From Deltaproteobacteria bacterium (GTDB lineage Bacteria; Myxococcota; JADLHZ01), in assembly GCA_020848545.1 (NCBI GenBank), contig JADLHZ010000012.1, positions 62,001-126,000 on the forward strand: a stretch of DNA of 64,000 bases. The letters are read 5' to 3'. The translations under genes and the position numbers were made by a program. Shown here one piece after another: positions 48,909 to 57,237 of the stretch (its first letter is position 1; each line of letters begins with the position of its first letter). The notes under the pieces were generated by a model that made no database searches, was not told where the DNA came from, and was given only the letters and a program-made list of their open reading frames with translations.

Positions 48909-49174
48909 GCTGCAGGAGGATCCCCACGCTCCGCGCGCTCTTTGGCGGCGTCTTGGTCGAGCTTCTTTTGAACGCTTCGGCCGACGCGATAGACGGCGAG
49001 AAACGCCGCGACGATGCCGAAGACGAAGCCGGCGATGGTGAGGTATGGCTTTGTTCCGAGCTTCGCATCCGCGTACCTACCCATGAAGAATCCGATCGCC
49101 AGCGACAGGCCCATCTCCAGGCCCAGCGCCGAAAATCTTCCCGCGATCGCCCACAATTTCGGGTCACCACGCAT
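48905..49174 (-). CDS. atpZ: AtpZ/AtpI-family small ATP synthase-associated protein
   Basis: 89 residues from ATG 49174 (MRGDPKLWAIAGRFSALGLE). Two helices with the conserved small-residue pattern GLEMGLSLAIGFFMGRYADA and YLTIAGFVFGIVAAFLAVYR; the G-x-x-x-D-x-x-L-G-T-K-P turn between them is the AtpZ signature. The family precedes F-type operons and is proposed to handle Mg2+/Ca2+ or help assembly. It is the first gene of the Fo unit; the divergent gloB-like gene begins 160 bases away. Confidence 0.85.
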   Translation of the reverse strand: MRGDPKLWAIAGRFSALGLEMGLSLAIGFFMGRYADAKLGTKPYLTIAGFVFGIVAAFLAVYRVGRSVQKKLDQDAAKERAERGDPPAA

Positions 49175-49333
49175 GCGCCCGGCACAAAGCAGAGCGCACA
49201 CGAAGTAGCAAGCCCCAGCACCTCAGTCGCGTTTTCGGGGCCCAATCGCGCGCGCGGCATAGCACCCTGATTGCACCTAGTCAAACACGCATTGACCACC
49301 TGCGTTGCATCAATCGGGGTTAGATTAGCGTCG

Positions 49334-50077
49334 ATGGTCACCGTCATCCCCGCCCTCGCCGACAACTATATCTATGCCATCGAGGCGCGGGGCGGCGTCA
49401 TCATCGTCGACCCGTCCGAAGGCGACCCGGTCGTCGCGTTTTGCCAGCGGCGACAAGTCACTCCCATCGCGATCTGGTGCACCCACCACCACGGCGATCA
49501 CACCGACGGTGTCAGACACTTGCTCGACGTCTACGGCCCACTGCCCGTCGTCGGCAGCGCCTACGATCGCGAGCGCGAACGCATCCGGTGTCAGACACAC
49601 GTCGCCAAGGGGTCGGTCACGGCGGGAGGCGTGAGCGCTGAGGTCATCGACGTCCCCGGGCATACGCTCGGCGCCGTCGCATATCGCGTGGGTAACGCGC
49701 TGTTTTCCGGAGACACTTTGTTCATCGGCGGCTGCGGGCGCTTGTTCGAGGGGACACCGGCCGAGATGCTCGCGAGCCTCGGCAAGCTGCGCGCGTTGCC
49801 GGACGAGACGCAGCTCTATTGCGGCCACGAGTACGCGTTGAAGAACCTCGCCTTCACCCGCACGCTGACCCCGAACGATGCCGCGATCTCCGACTACGAA
49901 GCCGAGGTGCGGACGCGGCGCGAGCTCGGCGAGCCGTCGGTGCCAGGGACCTTCGGGACGGAGAAGCGGCTGAACCCGATGTTGCGCTGGGACGACGAAG
50001 ACATCGTCCGTGCAGTGTCTGGCACCAGCGACCTCGATACCTTCACGAAGGTGCGGGCGCTGCGCGACGTATTCTGA
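49334..50077 (+). CDS. gloB: Hydroxyacylglutathione hydrolase (glyoxalase II)
   Basis: 247 residues from ATG 49334. The metallo-beta-lactamase signature THHHGDHTDG provides the di-metal site; further ligands are in VIDVPGHTLG and FSGDTLFIGGCGRLFEG, and LYCGHEYALKNLAFT is the glyoxalase-II-specific His. The enzyme hydrolyses S-D-lactoylglutathione to D-lactate and glutathione in methylglyoxal detoxification. The C-terminal helical domain (FGTEKRLNPMLRWDDEDIV) that binds glutathione is present. Divergent from the ATP synthase unit and convergent to the FadR-type regulator. Confidence 0.94.
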   Translation: MVTVIPALADNYIYAIEARGGVIIVDPSEGDPVVAFCQRRQVTPIAIWCTHHHGDHTDGVRHLLDVYGPLPVVGSAYDRERERIRCQTHVAKGSVTAGGVSAEVIDVPGHTLGAVAYRVGNALFSGDTLFIGGCGRLFEGTPAEMLASLGKLRALPDETQLYCGHEYALKNLAFTRTLTPNDAAISDYEAEVRTRRELGEPSVPGTFGTEKRLNPMLRWDDEDIVRAVSGTSDLDTFTKVRALRDVF

Positions 50078-50098
50078 GACGACAAGGGCTTGGGCCGG

Positions 50099-50794
50099 TC
50101 AGAGCGACGCGAGGACGTGCCGGTCGGCGATCGTGAGCTGTGCGAGCGTGTGCTTCTTCGCCGCCTCGGAACGGCGTGCGACCAACAATCCGAAGAGCTT
50201 CTCGTAGTGCGCGACGAGCTCCGCGTGTGAGAACGGTGAGCTCTTCTCGAGCTCCGCGTGTGCGATCCAAAAGCGCCGCAGCGAGCTCACCGTCAGCGCG
50301 AAGGCGAGGTTGTGCGTGGCCGTCGTGATGCACGCAAACAGCGCCGCCTCGGCGCCGACGATCGCGCGGCGATCCGACGCGCGACGCAGCTTCTCGACGG
50401 CGGCAGCGAACGCTGCGAGATCCCCCTCGGTGCGGCGCGCACACGCGATCGCGACCGCTTCTCCGCCGAGCAGCCGGCGCAGCTCGAGCACGCCCGCGAC
50501 GAGCGCCGTTGCCTCTTTCGGACGCGTCACCGCGAAGACGTCGCGCAAGACGTCGAGGCTTCCGTGCTCGCGCAGATCATTGACGATGGTGCCAGTGCGG
50601 CGGCGCGGCGCCAGAAGCCCTTGGGTCGCGAGCGCGGCGATCGCGTGGTGCACGCTCGCGCGACTCACGCCGAGCGCCGTCGCGAGCTCACGCTCCGTCG
50701 GCACCCGATCGCCCGGGCGCAAACGCCCGGACAAGATCTCGCGGCGCAGATGCCGATCGACGCTCGCCGTTGAGCCAGTTGTCCGCTTGATCAT
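50099..50794 (-). CDS. GntR/FadR-family transcriptional regulator
   Basis: 231 residues from ATG 50794. The N-terminal winged helix is typical GntR: LRREILSGRLRPGDRVPTER, ELATALGVSRASVHHAIAAL, TQGLLAPRRRTGTIVND. The C-terminal helical domain (VAGVLELRRLLGGEAVAIAC, DRRAIVGAEAALFACITTAT with T-H-N) resembles the FadR/FCD ligand-binding type. The regulated pathway is not apparent; the divergent neighbour is RecQ, only 18 bases away, while glyoxalase II is convergent. An acyl or carboxylate effector is a family guess. Confidence 0.88.
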   Translation of the reverse strand: MIKRTTGSTASVDRHLRREILSGRLRPGDRVPTERELATALGVSRASVHHAIAALATQGLLAPRRRTGTIVNDLREHGSLDVLRDVFAVTRPKEATALVAGVLELRRLLGGEAVAIACARRTEGDLAAFAAAVEKLRRASDRRAIVGAEAALFACITTATHNLAFALTVSSLRRFWIAHAELEKSSPFSHAELVAHYEKLFGLLVARRSEAAKKHTLAQLTIADRHVLASL

Positions 50795-50812
50795 GCGCGC
50801 GCGAATGCTTTC

Positions 50813-52963
50813 ATGGGCGCCGACCCGCTGCAATCGCCGGCGTCGATCTTTACACGCGCCATGCAAACGAGCATAGGCGCAACAGTGACTGACACCGCGG
50901 CGGGCGACGCGATCACGATGGCGCTGAAGCAATTCGGGCTGACCGCGCTGCGGTCGTCCCAGCGCGAAGTGATCGAGTCGGTGATCGCCGGGCACGACAC
51001 GCTCGCGGTGATGCCGACCGGCGCCGGAAAGTCGCTCTGCTATCAGCTGCCGGCCATGCTTCTCGATGGCATCACGATCGTCGTCTCGCCGCTGATCTCG
51101 CTGATGAAGGACCAAGTCGACTCGATGCGTGCCGTCGGTGTGCCGGCGATCGACGTCACGAGCCAGAGCGACGAGAGCGAGCGCAGAAATCGCATCGAGC
51201 AGATCGCGCGCGGTGAAGCGAAGCTCGTCTACGTGGCGCCCGAGCGCTTTCGATCGCAGCGCTTCATCGAGGTCCTACAGCGCACGAAGATCGCCCTCTT
51301 CGCGATCGACGAAGCGCACTGTGTGTCGCAGTGGGGTCACGATTTTCGCCCGGACTATCTGCGCTTGGAAGCGATGTTGACGGAGCTGAAGCCGGAGCGA
51401 CGCGTCGCCTTGACCGCCACCGCCACGCCGGAAGTGCGTGGAGACATCGAGCGCGCGCTCGGGCTGAAGGACGCCAAGGTGTTCGTGCGCGGCTTCGATC
51501 GGCCGAACTTGTTCTTCGCCGTCGAGTCGATCGCCAAGAAGCAGAAGGGCCTGCGCATCGCCGCCCTCAAGCGCGAGAACGAGGCCGGCGGCAGCTGCAT
51601 CGTCTACGCCGGCACCCGCAAGAACGCCGAAGCGCTCGCCGAAGAGCTGAAGAGCGAAGGGCTGAAGACCGGCGTCTACCATGCCGGCCTCGCCGACGAG
51701 ACGCGCAAGGAAGTGCAAGACCGCTTCATGGCCGACGGGTACGACGTGCTCGTGGCGACGAACGCGTTCGGCATGGGCGTCGACAAGCGCGACGTGCGCC
51801 TGGTGATCCACGCCGACCTGCCGCGCAGCTTGGAGGCGTACTACCAAGAAGCGGGCCGCGGCGGCCGCGACGGCGAGCCCGCGCGCTGCACCCTGCTCTT
51901 CAACGGCAGCGACATTCGACTGCAAGAGTACTTCATCGAGTCGAGCCATCCGCCGGCCGCGCTGATGCGCACGCTATGGAAGACGCTGCGCGACGAGCCT
52001 GCGCTCGGCAGCGATCTGCAGACGCTCGAAGCGCGCGTGCAAGCGAAGAACACGATGCAGCTCGAAGCCGCGGTGCGCCAGCTGGTCAGCGCCGGGCTCG
52101 TCGTCGAGTCGACGCGCGGCCTCGAAGCCACGCGGCCCCCTGAAGGAGCGCCGCCCTTCGACGCCGACGGCCCGATGAAGCGCGCGGCGCTCGAGACGCA
52201 GAAGCTCACGCGCATTCAAGCGTACGCTTATTCTCACCGCTGCCGCCGCTTCGAGATCCTCTCGTACTTCGGCGACGAGGACGCGCGAGGCAAGTCGCGG
52301 TGCGATGGCTGCGACAACTGCGTGGAGCGGCCGGCGCGCGCCATCGATGCACGCGAACGCGATCGGGTGCTCGCGATCCTGCGCCTGGTCGATCGCACCG
52401 ATGGACGCTACGGCCGCGCGCGGCTCGTGCAGATCCTGCTCGGCGATGACAACGACGAGCTCCGCCAACGCGGGCTGCACCGGTTGAGCGAGTTCGGCGC
52501 GCTGTCCGGCACCGATAAGAGCGTGGTCTTCGATGCGATCGGCGCCGCCGAAGCCACCGGCTTGCTCGAGACCGAAGCCGGCGAGTACCCGACGCTGTCT
52601 TTGAGCGAACAAGGCTTGGCGGTGCTGCGCGCGCCCTCGTCCCTGACCGAGCTCGTCGTCGTGGCGCCGCGCGCGCAATCAGCCAAGTCGAAGAAGCCGG
52701 TGAAGTCTCAGGGAGGAGGGCCGCTAGACAACGCACTCGTCGACAAGCTGCGCACGCTCCGCACCGAGATCGCGCGCGAGGAGCAGCGGCCGCCGTTCAT
52801 GATTTGGAGCAACAAGACGCTAGACGCCCTCGCCCGCCATCGCCCCACGAGCTACGACGCGTTGTTGCGCGTGCCTGGCATGGGCGAGCACAAGGCGCAG
52901 ACTTTTGGGAATCGCATCTTGGAGATAATGGTCCCTGGGACCTTTTCATCGCATAGCAAGTAG
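50813..52963 (+). CDS. recQ: ATP-dependent DNA helicase RecQ
   Basis: 716 residues; ATG 50861 is an alternative start that would drop 16 residues. Walker A MPTGAGKSLCYQL, motif II DEAH in AIDEAHCVSQWGHDF, motif VI in YYQEAGRGGRDG. The zinc-binding subdomain follows (CRRFEILSYFGDEDARGKSR with CDGCDNC), then the winged-helix RQC region and an HRDC domain (VDKLRTLRTEIAREEQRPPF, LLRVPGMGEHKAQTFGNRIL). It unwinds 3'-5' in recombination repair. The last codons (MVPGTFSSHSK) are supplied by the GGTCCC inverted repeat. Divergent from the FadR-type regulator. Confidence 0.96.
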   Translation: MGADPLQSPASIFTRAMQTSIGATVTDTAAGDAITMALKQFGLTALRSSQREVIESVIAGHDTLAVMPTGAGKSLCYQLPAMLLDGITIVVSPLISLMKDQVDSMRAVGVPAIDVTSQSDESERRNRIEQIARGEAKLVYVAPERFRSQRFIEVLQRTKIALFAIDEAHCVSQWGHDFRPDYLRLEAMLTELKPERRVALTATATPEVRGDIERALGLKDAKVFVRGFDRPNLFFAVESIAKKQKGLRIAALKRENEAGGSCIVYAGTRKNAEALAEELKSEGLKTGVYHAGLADETRKEVQDRFMADGYDVLVATNAFGMGVDKRDVRLVIHADLPRSLEAYYQEAGRGGRDGEPARCTLLFNGSDIRLQEYFIESSHPPAALMRTLWKTLRDEPALGSDLQTLEARVQAKNTMQLEAAVRQLVSAGLVVESTRGLEATRPPEGAPPFDADGPMKRAALETQKLTRIQAYAYSHRCRRFEILSYFGDEDARGKSRCDGCDNCVERPARAIDARERDRVLAILRLVDRTDGRYGRARLVQILLGDDNDELRQRGLHRLSEFGALSGTDKSVVFDAIGAAEATGLLETEAGEYPTLSLSEQGLAVLRAPSSLTELVVVAPRAQSAKSKKPVKSQGGGPLDNALVDKLRTLRTEIAREEQRPPFMIWSNKTLDALARHRPTSYDALLRVPGMGEHKAQTFGNRILEIMVPGTFSSHSK

Positions 52964-53005
52964 AGCGGATTTACCGACCAAGCGAAAAGGTCCCTGGGAC
53001 CATTA
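52926..53005. repeat. 22-bp inverted repeat spanning the convergent ends of recQ and a lipoprotein gene
   Basis: Left arm TAATGGTCCCTGGGACCTTT plus TC at 52926-52947 and right arm at 52984-53005 are inverted copies matching at 21 of 22 positions; each arm contains the near-palindrome GGTCCCTGGGACC. The recQ stop lies in the 36-base spacer and the stop of the lipoprotein gene lies in the right arm. The element could act as a bidirectional terminator. Its GGTCCC core is related to the 17-mer repeats at 3568-3635 and 53649-53691. Confidence 0.85.
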
Positions 53006-53572
53006 CCGAACATCCGGATCGAACGACGCGAGCACCTTCTTCGCCACGTCGGCCTTGTGCGGGCGGGAGCCGAGGCTCGCTTCGATCGCGCCGGCCAATC
53101 TGTTCGCGCCGAGGGTGAAGCGCATGAACACGCGGCAAAGCGGCTGATCTTCGCGCATGAGGTTCTGCCACGCGCGCTCGCCGTCGCCGAGCGCAAGGGT
53201 TGTTGCGACCTGGCCGCGGAGCGCGTCGGACTCGGTCGTCGTCGCGGGCTCTTGGCCGAGCGCCTGAAGCTGCAAGTCGAGTTGCTGCGCAGCGGTGTCG
53301 ACGAAGACGCGGAGGAGCTCGCTCGCCTGCGTTTTGGCTTGTTCGGCGAGCGCGTCACCGGTGCCTTCGTTGCCCTCGAGGAACACCCACACGTAGACCT
53401 TGTCGCCACGCACTTCGACCCCGTTCTGTGGCCAAGCGTCGAGTTGCAAAGTGCCGCCGTGCGCGATGACCTTTTCGTTCGCCGCGTGCGGGCCGTTCGG
53501 ATCCGCGTTCGGCGTCCCGGTGTTTCCTGCGCAAGCGACTGTCGCCAAGGCAAAGACGGCGCAAAACCTCAT
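53003..53572 (-). CDS. Putative lipoprotein of unknown function
   Basis: 189 residues. MRFCAVFALATVACAG is a short lipoprotein signal (T-V-A-C). The mature part begins Gly/Asn/Pro-rich, then VIAHGGTLQLDAWPQNGVEV and GDKVYVWVFLEGNEGTGDAL, and ends in an Ala/Gln/Leu-rich helical region with two-residue variations (LLRVFVDTAAQQLDLQLQAL). No family recognised. The stop codon falls in the right arm of the inverted repeat, and the gene is convergent with recQ. Confidence 0.7.
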   Translation of the reverse strand: MRFCAVFALATVACAGNTGTPNADPNGPHAANEKVIAHGGTLQLDAWPQNGVEVRGDKVYVWVFLEGNEGTGDALAEQAKTQASELLRVFVDTAAQQLDLQLQALGQEPATTTESDALRGQVATTLALGDGERAWQNLMREDQPLCRVFMRFTLGANRLAGAIEASLGSRPHKADVAKKVLASFDPDVR

Positions 53573-53896
53573 GTCCTAAGCCTAGCCGCCGCGCCCAAAG
53601 CCGCACGTGAGAAAGCGCACACCGGCCGGATCCGACGAAAACGGCCCACGAAAAGGGACCGGGGAACCCGATGCTCCCCGGTCCCTTTTCGCGCCCTTTT
53701 CGCGCAGAATGCTCGCGCAGCGAGCGAGGCGCTGGCGCCGACGTTCGAAGATCCCCGGCGCGCATGCGCCCACAGGGCCCCCTGTTCTCTAATGAAGCGC
53801 CGGGCCAGGAGCGAGCGCAGCGAGCGGGTTGGGGTAAAACAGCAGCTGGAGCAAAGCGACAGCGATGACGAGAAAGGAGCGCAGCGAGCTTTCGAA
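53573..53896. other. Intergenic region with perfect 17-bp hairpin
   Basis: No gene seen in these 324 bases. At 53649-53665 and 53675-53691 there is a perfect 17-bp inverted repeat (CGAAAAGGGACCGGGGA and its complement) with a nine-base loop. Its right arm matches the triple repeat at 3568-3635. It may be a terminator in either direction although the U-run is internal to the stem; a REP-like mobile hairpin is equally possible. The rest is GC-rich and featureless. Confidence 0.7.
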
Positions 53897-55105
53897 TCAG
53901 AACACGTAGCCGTCGCCGCGGTAGGTGCGAACGCGCTCCAACACATGCTCGCCGCGCACGAACAGGTACTCCGAAAAGTGCTCGGCGAGCTCGCCGGCCT
54001 TGCTGTGGCGGAAGAACACCGGATCTCCTGGTGTCAGGGACACGTCGCGCGGCACCCGCAGCGGCGTTTGCACTTCGCCGGCGCCTTCGTCCGGAAGCAA
54101 CGAAAGACCGGGCGGCAGCGCAGGCAACGGTAGCTTCTCGCGCCCCGCGCCGCCCGACGCAACGTAGCCGCCGCCGGCCGCGGTGACGAAGCCCGGCGCC
54201 GGCACGCGCGTCACTTGCAGCGCGTAGTAGGCCGCCGGCACTAACGATAGGTTCTCATAATAATCGAACAAGTGGCTCGCGACGAAGCCTGAGCCGATGG
54301 TCACCTCGGTGAGCCAAGGCTCAGTCCTCGCCACGTCGGCCGAGGCGGTGCCGGCGCCGTTGTAGAGCAAGCCGCCGAGCCCGCGCCGCGACAACGCTTC
54401 GAACACATCGCTGCGCAGCTGCTTCATCTGCCGCCGCGCGAGCGCCTTGAACGCCCGATACGGCGCGTTCATCAGCGGCGCGAACGGGTTCTTGTCGGGC
54501 AAGCCGGCGACGTGCGCTTCGTACGCCATCACACCGTGAAGCACGAGCGACTTCTCAGCGGCGATCCGATCGACGACGCGCATGATCTCGTCGACGGTGT
54601 GGAGCGGGCTCCGGCGCACGCCGAGATGCACGCGGCCGCCGCTCAAGCGCAGCGAAGGATCGAAGTCGATGACCGCCTTGGCGACGACGCCCGCGCGCGC
54701 CGCCGCGTCAGCCAACGCGCGCACGTGCACTTCGCAGTCGACCGCGATCGAGATGCGATCCGGATGCGCGCAAACCGCCGCGAGATCCGCGCGCTGTACG
54801 CTCGGGTACGCGACGAGCTGGTCGTCGAAGCCGAGCTCGCTGAGCCACGCCGCCTCGCGCGCCGAGTAGCACATGAGGCCCTTCATGCGCTCCGAACGGC
54901 CGAGGATGTACTTCAACAAGGGTGCGCAGCGGATCGACTTGCTCGCAACGCGCACGGTCGCTTTCAACCCTTCGACGACCGCGAGCATACGCCGCACGTT
55001 CTCGTCGACCGCGTCGAGATCGACGAGCGCGCACGGCATCGGCTCGCCGGCGATCGCGCGCTTGTACCGCTCGTAACGCTGCCGCTCCCCTTCGGCGGCG
55101 CTCAC
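53897..55105 (-). CDS. PLP-dependent amino acid deaminase/aldolase (D-threonine aldolase-like)
   Basis: 402 residues with GTG start at 55105 overlapping the glmU stop by four bases (GTGA), so probably coupled. The alanine-racemase-like barrel shows the PLP Lys in VRVASKSIRCAPLLKYIL. CALVDLDAVDENVRRML, LHGVMAYEAHVAGLPDKNP, GGLLYNGAGTASADV and the C-terminal Cys/His-free metal region VFFRHSKAGELAEHFSEYLF fit the COG3616 group. Reactions in this group include D-threonine or D-serine cleavage or deamination; the exact substrate cannot be read. It is odd to find it attached to glmU. Confidence 0.85.
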   Translation of the reverse strand: MSAAEGERQRYERYKRAIAGEPMPCALVDLDAVDENVRRMLAVVEGLKATVRVASKSIRCAPLLKYILGRSERMKGLMCYSAREAAWLSELGFDDQLVAYPSVQRADLAAVCAHPDRISIAVDCEVHVRALADAAARAGVVAKAVIDFDPSLRLSGGRVHLGVRRSPLHTVDEIMRVVDRIAAEKSLVLHGVMAYEAHVAGLPDKNPFAPLMNAPYRAFKALARRQMKQLRSDVFEALSRRGLGGLLYNGAGTASADVARTEPWLTEVTIGSGFVASHLFDYYENLSLVPAAYYALQVTRVPAPGFVTAAGGGYVASGGAGREKLPLPALPPGLSLLPDEGAGEVQTPLRVPRDVSLTPGDPVFFRHSKAGELAEHFSEYLFVRGEHVLERVRTYRGDGYVF

Positions 55106-56514
55106 TTCTTGTCCTTCTTCAAGCGCTCTTTCAGCTCCTTGGCGTAGCCGTCCTTGTTCGTCTGCCGCGCGCGGCCGAGGGCGAGGGCGTCGCTCGGCAC
55201 GGGCTCGGTGATCACGCTGCCCGCCGCGACGTACGCACGATCCTCGATGTTCACGGGCGCGACCAGCGTGGAGTTCGAGCCGATGAAGACGTCGGCGCCG
55301 ATGCGCGAGAACGGCTTCGTGAAGCCGTTGTAGTTGCAGATGATGGTGCCCGCGCCGATGTTCGTGCCGGAGCCGATCTCGGCGTCGCCCAGGTAGGAGA
55401 CGTGGTGCGCCTTCGCCTTCGCCTTCACGCGCGTCTTCTTCACCTCGCAGAAGTTGCCGACCTCGGCCCCCTCTTCGAGCACGGAGCCCGAGCGCAAGCG
55501 GCTCACCGGCCCCACCTGCGCGCGCGGGCCGATCTCGGAGTCTTCGGCGTAGGTGAACGCACGCACGCGGGCACCCTCTGCGACGCGCACGTTGTCCAGG
55601 TGCGCGTGGTGCTCGATCACCGCCGCCGCCGAGACGTGCGTCGCGCCGAGCAAGGTGACGCCGCGCTGGATGAACGCACCGGGGTCGATCGTCACGCGCG
55701 GCCCGATCGTCACGTCCTCCGCTTCGATCGTCACACCGCCCTCGTGCCAGCGCCGCACGATCGCCGCCTGCACGAGCGCCGTCGATCGCATGAGCTCGTG
55801 CTGTGAGTTGACGCCGAGCACGCACTCGGGCGCGTCGGCCACACAGAGCTTGCGCTCGGCCGCCGGCGCCGCTGGAACGATGTCGGTCAAGTAGAGCTCG
55901 TTCTGCGCGTTCTTCGGCTGGAGCGCTTTGACCGCCGCGGAGAGGAACGCGTGCTCGACCGCGTACGCGCCGGCGTTCACCACGTTCACCGCGCGCTCAC
56001 GCTCGTTCGCGTCTTTGTGCTCGACAATGCGCTCCAAGCGGCCGCTCTCTTCGATCATGCGCCCGTAGCCCGTCGGGTCGGCCACGCGCGCGGCGAGGAC
56101 CACCACCTTCGCCCCGCGCCTCGCTTCGATGAGCCGCGCGATCGCCTTGTCGTCCAGGTGCGGGCTGTCGCCGCAGGCGATCACCCACTCCCGAGGCGGC
56201 GCCTTCACCCCTTCGAGCGCACTGATTCCGTCGAGTGCGACCTGCACCGCGTGACCCGTCCCGCGCTGGGGCTCCTGCACGACGAAGTCGATCTTCGCGT
56301 CGGAGAGAAACGCCATGCCCGCGATCGCGGCGCGCACTTCATCCGCGCCGTGGCCGACGACGATGACCAAGCGGCGAACGCCAGCGTCATACAACGCGCG
56401 CAGCGGATAGTAGACCAGATATTCGCCGAGCAGCGGGTGCAGGAGCTTCGAGCGCGGCGAACGCATCCGCGTTCCTTTGCCGGCAGCGAGCACGATGGCG
56501 CCGAGGTCGTTCAT
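55102..56514 (-). CDS. glmU: Bifunctional GlmU (N-acetylglucosamine-1-phosphate uridyltransferase/acetyltransferase)
   Basis: 470 residues. The N-terminal nucleotidyltransferase begins LGAIVLAAGKGTRMRSPRSK with metal/UTP motifs GTGHAVQVAL and VIACGDSPHLDD. The C-terminal left-handed beta-helix carries hexapeptide repeats (TIGPRVTIDPGAFIQRGVTL, EIGSGTNIGAGTIICNYNG). It makes UDP-N-acetylglucosamine for peptidoglycan and lipopolysaccharide. The tail is basic (ELKERLKKDKK). First of a unit with the PLP enzyme; divergent from the chemosensory operon. Confidence 0.96.
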   Translation of the reverse strand: MNDLGAIVLAAGKGTRMRSPRSKLLHPLLGEYLVYYPLRALYDAGVRRLVIVVGHGADEVRAAIAGMAFLSDAKIDFVVQEPQRGTGHAVQVALDGISALEGVKAPPREWVIACGDSPHLDDKAIARLIEARRGAKVVVLAARVADPTGYGRMIEESGRLERIVEHKDANERERAVNVVNAGAYAVEHAFLSAAVKALQPKNAQNELYLTDIVPAAPAAERKLCVADAPECVLGVNSQHELMRSTALVQAAIVRRWHEGGVTIEAEDVTIGPRVTIDPGAFIQRGVTLLGATHVSAAAVIEHHAHLDNVRVAEGARVRAFTYAEDSEIGPRAQVGPVSRLRSGSVLEEGAEVGNFCEVKKTRVKAKAKAHHVSYLGDAEIGSGTNIGAGTIICNYNGFTKPFSRIGADVFIGSNSTLVAPVNIEDRAYVAAGSVITEPVPSDALALGRARQTNKDGYAKELKERLKKDKK

Positions 56515-56625
56515 GCACTGGGTGTAAGGTCGGGTACTCCGAGAGTCAACGCGTCTCGTCGAGCGTGTGCCCGATCACACATCCGTGCATACCTTGCGGA
56601 CCAGGGTACATTTAATAGAGGTCAC

Positions 56626-57237
56626 ATGGCCCAAGAACCGACCACCAAAAGCACGGGGGCGAAGCGCGAGATCCTCGACCGAATCAACGCGCTCGAGTCG
56701 AGCCTTGCCGAGCTGCGTCGCGAGCTCACGACGACCGCCGACAAGACCGACACGAGCACCTTCGACGTCTTGAGCTTCGTCATCAAGGAGAAGAGCTACG
56801 CCGTCTTCCTGTCGGACGTCGCCGAGGTGCTGCGCATGGTGAAGTACTCGCCGCTGCCCAAGGCGCCGCCGGACATCCAGGGCGTGATCAACTGCCGCGG
56901 CCTGATGCTGCCGATCCTGAACCCTGGCACGATCTTCGCCGACGCCGCCGTCGAGTCGTCGTTGAACGCCTCGCTCGTCGTCGTCACCTGCGCGGGCCAG
57001 CGCATCGCGATCATCGTCGAACAAGTGCTCGGCGTGCAGAGCTTCTTGAGCCGCGAGCTCGTCGACGTGTCGGCCGAGCAAAAAGCGCACCGCACGCTGC
57101 CGCCGTTCATCCTCGGCTTCATCAAGCACATGGGCGCGCACATCTCGCTCATCGACGTGAACCAACTGCTCCGCTTCGAGGATCGCCGCGCGCTCGACTC
57201 GGCGTTGCGCGAGCGCGACGAGTGGGGCCAAGGGTGA
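56626..57237 (+). CDS. cheW: CheW-like coupling protein 1
   Basis: 203 residues from ATG 56626. An N-terminal helical extension of ~45 residues (REILDRINALESSLAELRRE) precedes the CheW SH3-like fold: TFDVLSFVIKEKSYAVFLSD, AEVLRMVKYSPLPKAPPDIQ, GVINCRGLMLPILNP, AHISLIDVNQLLRFED. CheW joins receptors to CheA. It is the first gene of the seven-gene chemosensory cluster. The next gene starts within its stop. Confidence 0.93.
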   Translation: MAQEPTTKSTGAKREILDRINALESSLAELRRELTTTADKTDTSTFDVLSFVIKEKSYAVFLSDVAEVLRMVKYSPLPKAPPDIQGVINCRGLMLPILNPGTIFADAAVESSLNASLVVVTCAGQRIAIIVEQVLGVQSFLSRELVDVSAEQKAHRTLPPFILGFIKHMGAHISLIDVNQLLRFEDRRALDSALRERDEWGQG

